This document shows positions 53,510 to 61,900 of a DNA stretch of 64,000 nt, piece after piece (the first letter of the stretch is position 1; every line of letters begins with the position of its first letter). The position numbers were made by a program, and so were the translations under genes. Below the pieces are notes generated by a model. The model did no database searches, was not told the DNA's origin, and worked only from the letters and a program-made list of their open reading frames with translations. The stretch comes from Chitinophagaceae bacterium (GTDB lineage: Bacteria; Bacteroidota; Bacteroidia; Chitinophagales; Chitinophagaceae), in the NCBI GenBank assembly GCA_027489035.1, contig JAIYAN010000015.1, positions 186,001 to 250,000 of the forward strand. The letters run 5' to 3'.

Positions 53510-53815
53510 TTATCTTCTTCTGTTATCAAAGCCACCTGGTCTGTTGAATCCACCATTATTTCTGGGTGGTGCGCTTCTCTCTTCAGCTTCTTTTACAACA
53601 AGGGGTTTTTTGCCTAAAGAAATATCATTCAAATGTTCAACAGCTTCTAAGCCATCTTCTCTGTTTTTCATTTCAATAAAAGCGAAACCCTTGCTTTTAC
53701 CAGTTTCTTTATCCAAGGCTACTTTGGCGGAAACGACTTCACCGAATTTTTCAAAAATCTCTTCCAATTCAGCATCATCTAAATCATAAGGTAAGCCAGC
53801 AACGAAAATTTTCAT
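53510..53815 (-). CDS. RNA-binding protein with single RRM domain
   Basis: A 101-residue RRM protein. RNP2 IFVAGL (residues 3-8) and RNP1 KGFAFIEM (about 42-49) are both intact, with the beta-alpha-beta-beta-alpha-beta order of the fold and a Gly/Arg/Asn-rich tail (NNGGFNRPGGFDNRRR). Such small RRM proteins are common in Bacteroidetes and cyanobacteria, and often respond to cold or other stress; the target RNA is unknown. It is divergent from the T9SS gene at 54506, with a ~690-bp spacer between them. On its upstream side lies the terminator-ended small-RNA candidate at 54062-54257. Confidence 0.9.
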   Translation of the reverse strand: MKIFVAGLPYDLDDAELEEIFEKFGEVVSAKVALDKETGKSKGFAFIEMKNREDGLEAVEHLNDISLGKKPLVVKEAEERSAPPRNNGGFNRPGGFDNRRR

Positions 53816-54061
53816 ACGAGTAATTATTTAGGTGAAATTAGTAACTTATTTTTTTTAATTACAATAAATCACTAAAAATATTTTCTCGATTTTCATAAAA
53901 GAAAGATTTACGAAATAGACATTTATAATAAGTTGAAAAAATAAATTAAAGTTTAACGGGCTTTTTTAAAATCAACATCTACATCTCCTTTTTTCGAATA
54001 ATATTTTTTTAGCCCTCAGCAAAATAAAAGTTTCCATTTTTCGTTTAGTAAATACACCTAT

Positions 54062-54257
54062 CGTACCCTAAATCGTTTTTAATCCGTACCCCAAATCAAT
54101 GTGCAAATTTGGGATTTAGTTCGGAGGCTATTTGGTTACATCAAAAAATTAATTTGATTTATTGATGTTTATCATCGCCGTTGCTAACACAAAATACATT
54201 TTCATCAAATGGTGAATTTGTTGAAGAGGTTAATCAGAAATGATTGCCTCTTTTTTT
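54062..54257 (+). ncRNA. Candidate small RNA ended by an orphan terminator
   Basis: Begins with the direct repeat CGTACCCTAAATCG / CGTACCCCAAATC (23 nt apart), then nested palindromes (CCCAAAT...ATTTGGG at 54090-54113; CTAAATC...GATTTAG at 54069-54119) and a hairpin ACATCAA...TTGATGT (54138-54168). The terminator AGAGG...CCTCT + T7 is at 54225-54257. A 16-codon ATG ORF (MFIIAVANTKYIFIKW) lies at 54165-54215, 10 nt before the terminator. The flanking genes run away from this segment, so neither can use that terminator. The exact start is unknown, and the small ORF may be its product. Confidence 0.45.
54225..54257 (+). terminator. Orphan rho-independent terminator
   Basis: GAGGTTAATCA / TGATTGCCTC stem (small bulge) followed by TTTTTTT on the plus strand. 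It has no plus-strand CDS upstream within 850 bp. Confidence 0.75.
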
Positions 54258-54505
54258 GTTGAAAAATTTTTGTGATACTTATCATTTATTTACCTTTCTC
54301 ATAACATACTTTAATTTTTTTGATTTTATAGTTTTGTGGATAAGGAAAACCAATAAGATATTGATTAGAATGTTATGATTTTTTAGAATATTATTATAAT
54401 TTAGATTTTTTATTTCTGATCCTTTTTAGATATCTGCCGAAAATCCTGCCTTTAAATCCAATAGTTTTTTTGTAAAGCCTGGTTTTATCAATAATTAAAT
54501 TAATC

Positions 54506-57500
54506 ATGAAAGCTACTATAAGCTATAAAATTAATGTACAGGCAGAAATTCAAATGCAACGGCGAAAAAGGCTATTTGTTATGCTTTTTGTTTTTTCAAT
54601 CATGAATATTGGTTTGGTTTATGCTCAATGTAGTAATACTTTATCTGGAACGTATACAATTGGTACTTTTGGAAATTTCCCGACACTCACAGCTGCTGCC
54701 AATCAATACAATACATCTTGCTTATCTGGAAACGTAGAATTTATTTTAATTGATTCTTTTTATAGCAATGCTGAAAATTTTCCAATTGTTTTTGCAAATA
54801 ATGAAAATGCTTCGATTTCTAATTCGTTGACTATAAAACCACAATCCAATAATGTTGTGCGTATAACAGGAAATGTAAATGATAATCCAATTCTTAAAAT
54901 AACGGGAAATTTCATTACCATTAATGGTTCAAATAATAACGCTAACACTAAAAACTTAACAATAATAAACGAGAGTACCTTACAGCCAAGGGTGATTTTA
55001 TTGGGTTCTGAAGGTACTGTTTCTGTAAACAATTGTACCATAAAAAATTGTGTGTTAATCAATGGAAATGACAAAAGCGTAATTACCATTTCTGATGCTA
55101 TAACAATTGCAAATCCTGGATTTTTTTCTAACATAAATCTTGAAAACAATCTAATTCAAAGGTCGTTATATGGAATTTATGCCAATGCTAAAATTGTAGC
55201 GGGTAATGGTAGCGGTCTTTCAATAAAAAATAATGAATTAAACTCAAGTGGTGTCAACGCGATTAGAAATGTAGGGATTTATTTAAAAGGTATTGATGGG
55301 GCAATTATTGATGCAAATGTAATCGGTAATTTTTCCAATACAGATGATGCTACCGATAAAGGAATTTATCTAGCTGATACGGTTCGAAACGCTGTAGTTT
55401 CCAACAATAAAATTTACAATTTAAATTATACCCGTACAAATGGATTTGGTGCTCATGGTATAAATATTTCAACTGGATATGCCAATGCGAGCATAACTGT
55501 GTTTAACAACATGATTGCAAATCTTTCGGGCGATGGATCTGATTTTACTTCGGGAAGTATAGATAATCCTACAGGAATCATGATAGACAATTTTCCAACT
55601 GATCAAACTGGTATTAAATTGTACCATAATTCTATTTTTTTAGGAGGTGTTGCAGGTTTTACCAATACGCTAAATAAAATCAATGCTGTGTCATCTTGTA
55701 TTCGAATAAAAGGCACAAGTAAGGCAGAAATTATCAATAATATTTTAGTCAATAATCTTGGTTTAAAAAATGGTTTAGGATTTGGAGCAGTTTGTATTTT
55801 AACTTCTAGGGGAGGGACGCAATTTGATTTACTTGATTATAACGATTATGCAGTCAATCCTATTGGCAATGGTGTAAAATTATTTGGTTATAATTTCAAT
55901 GGAAACTTGGCGTATGCTTCTTTGTCAACATGGAAAACCGCCACATCAAAAGACGTTAATTCAATAAACATTATACCCTCATTTATTTCAGGTATTGATT
56001 TGCATTTAAACGATAACAATAATAATTTATTGAGCAATCTAGGCACTCCAATAGCCGGACTTTATAATGATATTGATTCTGCTTCAAGAAATTTAATTAG
56101 GCCAGATATTGGATGCGATGAATTTGTATTGAGTAACACCGCAAATTGGATTGGGCGAATTTCTACTTCATGGGATAATTCAAACAATTGGGAAGATAAT
56201 ATAATGCCTAATGAAACAAAAGATGTAAGCTTAAGTCACAATTCCAATTATGTTCCTTCTGGATTAAATTTTACAAAAGTTAGAAATTTATATCTTTCAA
56301 GTGTTTCTGATGAAGTGTTATTGAATTTAGATACTTTGCAAACATTGGAAATTTATGGGGCATTAACTAAAAATGGGGGTAAAATTGACGCGTCGAAATG
56401 CAGCATTTCAATGAGTGGAAATTCATTGCAAACCATTCCTGCGAATATTTTCGAAAATAATAAAGTACTCAATTTAGAAATTGCCAACTCGAGCATAAGT
56501 GGCGTTGTGTTATCTGGTAAACTAGATATATACCGTTCCTTAAAATTTTCAACTGCTGGATTAAAACTAACAACAAATAATTTCCTTACACTAAAATCTA
56601 CATTAAATGAAACCGCTTGGGTTGGAGATTTGACCGGTAAAAAAATTGAAGGAAATGTTACCGTTGAAAGATTTATCCCAACAGGAATTTCGCATGTTAA
56701 ATCTTGGCAATTGCTTGCTGTTCCAACATTTGGTAGTCAAACCGTAAATCAAAGTTGGCAAGATTCTGCAACTTCGGCCAATCAATCCCGTTATGCTGGT
56801 TATGGAACCATGATAACGAGTAGTTTGCCTAATGCGCTTGCACTTGGTTTTGATGCATATACCGCCCCTGGTGGAACAATGAAAACCTATAATTCGAGTG
56901 ATAACAGTTATATAGGAATTGCATCTACACAAATTCCAATTCAAAATTCAAAAGGTTATTTTGTTTATGTGAGGGGGGATCGAACGGTTACAACGTTTAA
57001 TGCTCTAGCTAATGCTACTATATTAAGAACAACTGGAAAATTATATGCTGCCAATGCAGGTGAACTTCCACCAGTTACAAACATTAATGCCAATCGTTTT
57101 GAATGCATCGGAAATCCATATGCATCAGCTATTGATTTTACAACAATTAATATATCTGGAAACATAGACAACACATTTTATGTTTGGGACCCTTTATTAA
57201 CTGGACATAATATTCAAGGTGGATATCAAACCATTAGCAGTACAAATGGTTACTTACCCATACCCGGTGGTACGTCAAATTATAGTGGATTAGAACCTGT
57301 TACAGCAATTCAATCAGGACAAGCATTTTTTATGCATGCTACTGGTGCCGGTTCTGGCGGTAATATTTCTTTTGCTGAATCTTGTAAAATTACAGGAAGT
57401 AAAATGCAATTCAGGGAAAATAATGAAGCCAATAATTTAAATTTTATTTCTACAAAATTATATGGGGTAAACATTACGGGAAATTATTTGACAGATGGAA

Positions 57501-58435
57501 ATATGTTGGTACTAAATGCATCTTATAACAATAGTTACGATAAAGAAGACGCATTGAAATTAAAAAACAGTAGCGAGAATTTTGGCATTATTTCTGAGGG
57601 TAAACTGTTGTCTATTGAAGCACGAAAATCTTATAATCCATTGGATACTTTACAATTTCAAATAAGTAATGTAAAGACTCAATCATATCAATTAAAAATT
57701 AACCTTCACGTAGATTCAATAATCACGTTGATGCCGATTATGGTTGACCGTTATACCAACATACAATATCCATTAAATTGGAGTGATTCTTTAACCATTA
57801 ATTTTAATGTTAATAGCAATCCATTGTCCTATGCTTCAAATCGTTTTTATATCTTGATGAAACCTGTTGTTGTGTTACCATTGAATAAAATAGTATTAAC
57901 TGGTACTAACATCAACAGCAAAATAAATAAGTTGCTGTTTAAAGTATATAACCCCAATTTAATAAAGCAATATGAGATTCAAAGAAGCATAAACGGAAAT
58001 GAGTTTTCTACCATTTCAATAATATCATTAAACAGCAATAATCAACATCAAACAGATTTCGAATTTTTAGATCAATCTTTTGTTAGCAACACAAATTTTT
58101 ATAGAATAAAAGTTGCAAATATTGATGGAAGTTTTGAGTTTAGTAATTCGATAAAAATTGCAAGCAAGAAAAAAGATTTTGACATTACCATGTCGTCGAA
58201 TGTTATTTTAAATAATCAAATTTCTTTGTTGATAAATTCTGTTAGAAAAGGCAATTTGAATTATTTTATAGCTGACGAAGCAGGAAGAATGTTGCAGTCC
58301 AATAAATTAAATTATCAAATAGGTTCTCAACAAATTACAATCAATATAAACGCAAACTTGCCTAAAGGGATTTATTACTTAAAGTTATTCGTTGAAAACA
58401 ATAAAATCCCATTTGTATTTAAAATGATTAAATAA
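54506..58435 (+). CDS. Large secreted protein with beta-helix region and T9SS sorting domain
   Basis: A 1309-residue exported protein. The N-terminus carries 16 residues before a better signal start (second Met, MQRRKRLFVMLFVFSIMN...VYAQC), so translation might begin at codon 17. Residues ~60-480 contain repeated beta strands with Asn ladders (FITINGSNNNANTKNLTI; GIYANAKI; AVVSNNKIYNLNY), typical of right-handed parallel beta-helix (pectate-lyase-like) proteins. A GRISTSWDNSNNWEDNIMPNETKDV segment (~548-575) resembles the region often found between helix and sorting domain. The C-terminus (QYEIQRSINGNEFSTISI ... KGIYYLKLFVENNKIPFVFKMIK) is a type A sorting domain. Likely surface-exposed; possible polysaccharide interaction is only inferred from the fold. 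Confidence 0.82.
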   Translation: MKATISYKINVQAEIQMQRRKRLFVMLFVFSIMNIGLVYAQCSNTLSGTYTIGTFGNFPTLTAAANQYNTSCLSGNVEFILIDSFYSNAENFPIVFANNENASISNSLTIKPQSNNVVRITGNVNDNPILKITGNFITINGSNNNANTKNLTIINESTLQPRVILLGSEGTVSVNNCTIKNCVLINGNDKSVITISDAITIANPGFFSNINLENNLIQRSLYGIYANAKIVAGNGSGLSIKNNELNSSGVNAIRNVGIYLKGIDGAIIDANVIGNFSNTDDATDKGIYLADTVRNAVVSNNKIYNLNYTRTNGFGAHGINISTGYANASITVFNNMIANLSGDGSDFTSGSIDNPTGIMIDNFPTDQTGIKLYHNSIFLGGVAGFTNTLNKINAVSSCIRIKGTSKAEIINNILVNNLGLKNGLGFGAVCILTSRGGTQFDLLDYNDYAVNPIGNGVKLFGYNFNGNLAYASLSTWKTATSKDVNSINIIPSFISGIDLHLNDNNNNLLSNLGTPIAGLYNDIDSASRNLIRPDIGCDEFVLSNTANWIGRISTSWDNSNNWEDNIMPNETKDVSLSHNSNYVPSGLNFTKVRNLYLSSVSDEVLLNLDTLQTLEIYGALTKNGGKIDASKCSISMSGNSLQTIPANIFENNKVLNLEIANSSISGVVLSGKLDIYRSLKFSTAGLKLTTNNFLTLKSTLNETAWVGDLTGKKIEGNVTVERFIPTGISHVKSWQLLAVPTFGSQTVNQSWQDSATSANQSRYAGYGTMITSSLPNALALGFDAYTAPGGTMKTYNSSDNSYIGIASTQIPIQNSKGYFVYVRGDRTVTTFNALANATILRTTGKLYAANAGELPPVTNINANRFECIGNPYASAIDFTTINISGNIDNTFYVWDPLLTGHNIQGGYQTISSTNGYLPIPGGTSNYSGLEPVTAIQSGQAFFMHATGAGSGGNISFAESCKITGSKMQFRENNEANNLNFISTKLYGVNITGNYLTDGNMLVLNASYNNSYDKEDALKLKNSSENFGIISEGKLLSIEARKSYNPLDTLQFQISNVKTQSYQLKINLHVDSIITLMPIMVDRYTNIQYPLNWSDSLTINFNVNSNPLSYASNRFYILMKPVVVLPLNKIVLTGTNINSKINKLLFKVYNPNLIKQYEIQRSINGNEFSTISIISLNSNNQHQTDFEFLDQSFVSNTNFYRIKVANIDGSFEFSNSIKIASKKKDFDITMSSNVILNNQISLLINSVRKGNLNYFIADEAGRMLQSNKLNYQIGSQQITININANLPKGIYYLKLFVENNKIPFVFKMIK

Positions 58436-58997
58436 TTACTACCGCTCACTTCATTAAAATATTTATTATTTACTTCAAAGGGTGAAAAGCAATTTTTGCA
58501 TCTAATCCCCAATCGATATGAATTATATTTTCGATTGGTTATTTGTATTTGTCAAATATGTCTTTTTGAAAAGTTACGTTATTGACATTTTGCAAAAATT
58601 AAATAATTATAAAATATAATGCCTGTCTTTTTTAAATTAAATAATGATATCATTTTTTGAGAGGCAACGGGATTGATGTTTGTTTCGTCTTAAAATGGGT
58701 TTAGCGATTTTAAGATTTGAAATCGAATTATAACTGGAATTTTAATTGCATTTTTAAAATAAATCCGTTGAGTAAATAATAAGATTTCGGCTTTTTAAGT
58801 TAAACGAACATGACTTTGCTGAACTTAGTTTATTTATCTATTGATGGTTTTATTGCATTAATTTCAAACAAATCATTGAAAATTTAGCAATCCCAATATC
58901 CCAATTCTTTATTTGTTAAAAACAAAGAATTTTTAGCATTCAAAGTTGCCCAAAAACGATTAAATCGTATATTGCCAATCTTTCAAAAAGTTTTAAA
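58436..58997. other. 562-bp AT-rich spacer, no gene seen
   Basis: No ORF, RNA or strong hairpin is evident between the two giant T9SS genes. A weak AATTCTTT...AAAGAATT hairpin with a T-run (58903-58934) is the only structured piece. The 3' part must contain the promoter of the PKD protein gene; no exact TAnnTTTG box is obvious. Confidence 0.55.
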
Positions 58998-61900
58998 ATG
59001 AGAAAACCACTGCTCTTAATTATTTTTATTTTTTCTGCATTATTTTCATATGCTCAAAATTTTTCTAACAAAGGAAAAGAATTTTGGGTTGCATATGGTT
59101 TTCATGTGCGTATGGCTCAATCAAATGGTGGTGGTTCAAATATAAATGCACAAAATATGGTGCTTTATTTTGCTACAGATGAAGTTACCACTATCACCAT
59201 TTCAATCCCTAGTTTGGGATATTCACAAACCCTTACAAGTCCAGCTACACCTACCGTATTAACCTCTGCCGTTATTCCAAAAGCAATTCCACAAGACGCA
59301 AGATTAACAGCTGAATCTACCTCTCCAGAAGACAAAGGAATTCATATCGTTGCAGATAAACCAGTGGTTGCATATGCACATATTTATGATGGCTCTGTAT
59401 CTGGTGCCACCATTTTATTTCCAGTAACTACATTAGGGAAAGAGTATTACTCCATTAATTATACGGCAAGATCTAACGAAAATAATTCCAATGCTTGGTT
59501 TTATGTGATTGCTACTGATACTGGAACTACTACCGTTGAAATTACCCCAAGTGCGAATACCATCAACATGACTGCCAATACAACCTATACGATTAATATG
59601 ACACAGGGCCAAGTGTTTAATGTTATGGGACAACTTACTGGCGGTGGAGGCGGCGGCGGCGGAGGAGGATCATATACAGGAGTAGATTTAACAGGTTCGA
59701 AAATAAAAAGTATTGCTTCTGGTAACGGAGCTTGTAAAAGAATTGCGGTGTTTTCAGGCTCAGGTAAAATGTTTATTAGTTGTGATGGAAGCAGTTCTTC
59801 GTCAGATAACTATATGGTTCAAGCATTTCCAAAAGATGCTTGGGGTAAGAAGTTTTTAACCGTACCAACCAGTAGTTTGGTCAATAATTTTTTCAGAGTT
59901 TGTGTAACTAATCCAACAACTCCTGTTCTGGTAAATGGAGCAGCATTAAGTACTGCTTCTTTAATAAATAATTTTTACTACGATTTACCCCTTACATCAT
60001 TACCTCAAAAAATTGAATCGGAAGACCCAATTACTGTTGCTCAATATATTGCATCACAAGGGGAGTGTGGAAATCCTAATCCAACTGGTACTTACCCTGG
60101 AGATCCAGAAGTAATTTATTTAAGCTCTGTAGAACAAAATATTGCAAAAGTTTTGTGGAATGCAACGCCTTTTGCAGCAATATCTCAGCATTATTATAAC
60201 GTGGTTATCCCGAACGCTGGAACTGCAATTAGTTCTTTTAAACTAGATGGCGTAAATGTTAGTCCTGCATCTTTTACCGTACATCCTCAAGATCCTAGTT
60301 TTTCCTATTTAAGCAGCCGGTTATCCGCAGCCGGAGTACATAGCATCGAGTCTGATTCAGGATTTAACGCCATTGCATATGGTTATGGTTCTGCTGAGTC
60401 TTATGGGTATAACGCAGGTACCAACATCAAAGATTTATATAATTTTCTAGCACCTGTAAATCCGTATAGCATTACCACAGACCCGGTTGCTTGTACAGGT
60501 TCTCCTGTTTATTTAACCGTAACTTTTCCATTTGAACCTACTTATTTAAACTGGAATTTTAATGCCAATCCCAATCAATCGCCTAATGCCAATCAAGTAA
60601 TGAACAGTCCGGTAGCAGATACAACGTATTTGATTGGTAATAAAAGGGTTTGGCGTTATAGATTACCTATTTTATACACATTCAGTCCTTCAAACACTTC
60701 TCCAGGTTATTTGATTTCAATAACAGCCGGTACACAATCCGTTGAAGGCTGTGGAAGTAGCATCGATAGAGATTTTTACCTTGCTGTTTACGATCCGCCA
60801 GTAGCTCAAATTTATTGGTCTAACAACGGTTGTGTTACAGATACTGTCAGATTTAGAGATACTACAACATATCTTGCTGGCACCTATCCTTACAAATATT
60901 TCTGGGATTATGGTGATGGCACAACTGATAGTGTAAGACATCCAAAACATAAATATGCAAATGCTGGAACATATATCGTAAAATTTTGCATGATTAGTAA
61001 TGTGGGTTGCTTTAGTGATACAGCTAGAGATACGATAACAGTTACAAATGTTCCCACTGCTTCGTTTTCTGTAGCATTGCCAACATGTGTAAATACTACT
61101 GTCAATCTCACAAATACATCTTCTATTATTGCACCAGGAAATATAAAAGAATGGCATTGGACTTACGGAGATGGGAATACGCAAACCATTACACAGCCCG
61201 CAAATGGTAATGCACAACATGTTTATTCAACATTAGGCGCTGTTACCCCGCAATTGTACGTTGTATCCAGTAGCGGATGTGTTAGTAATACCTTTTCCAA
61301 TCCGATTAATATTGGTGCTTATCCAATAGCAAGTTTCTCAGTTCCAGCTACAGTTTGCTTGCCTTACGATTCAGCTAGATTTACCAATCTATCAACAATT
61401 TCTGATAATACGCCAAATTCTTTATCAACCGTTTGGACTTTTGGTAATCCAGCTTCTGGGATTTATGATACCATTAGAAACGCAGCACCTACACATTATT
61501 ACTCAAGCCCTGGTCCATATAATGTTCATTTAACAACAACTTCAGTTAATGGTTGTGTAGATGATACCACCATTTCATTTAATAATGTGTATGCACAGGC
61601 TGATGCAAACTTTACCACTTTGCCAGAAAATTGTTTGAATACACCAACAAATTTTGTAAGTTCCAGTAATGGAAATGGAAGAACAATTTCAACATGGTTC
61701 TGGGATTTTGGCGATGGATCTGCTATTGGAAATGGACAAACTGTTAGCCATACTTATGCAACACCAGGAACTAAAACAATCAAACATTGGGTTCAATTAG
61801 ATGTAGGTTGTTATAGCGATACGATGGTACAAACGGTTGTGATAAATCCTTTGCCAACAGCTTCATTTACTTCAACAGGTCCTTTTTGTACTACTCGTTT

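Larger units (their letters stand above)
53816..54505. other. 690-bp spacer between divergent genes
   Basis: No protein-coding gene recognised. 53816-54060 is AT-rich and must hold the RRM gene promoter. 54062-54257 is the structured, terminator-ended segment described separately. 54258-54505 is AT-rich and should carry the promoter of the T9SS gene. Confidence 0.7.

Noticed and set aside
60717-61220. 167-aa antisense ORF inside the PKD gene
   Set aside because: Opposite to a verified open frame with clear PKD motifs; cysteine-rich shadow typical of antisense frames.
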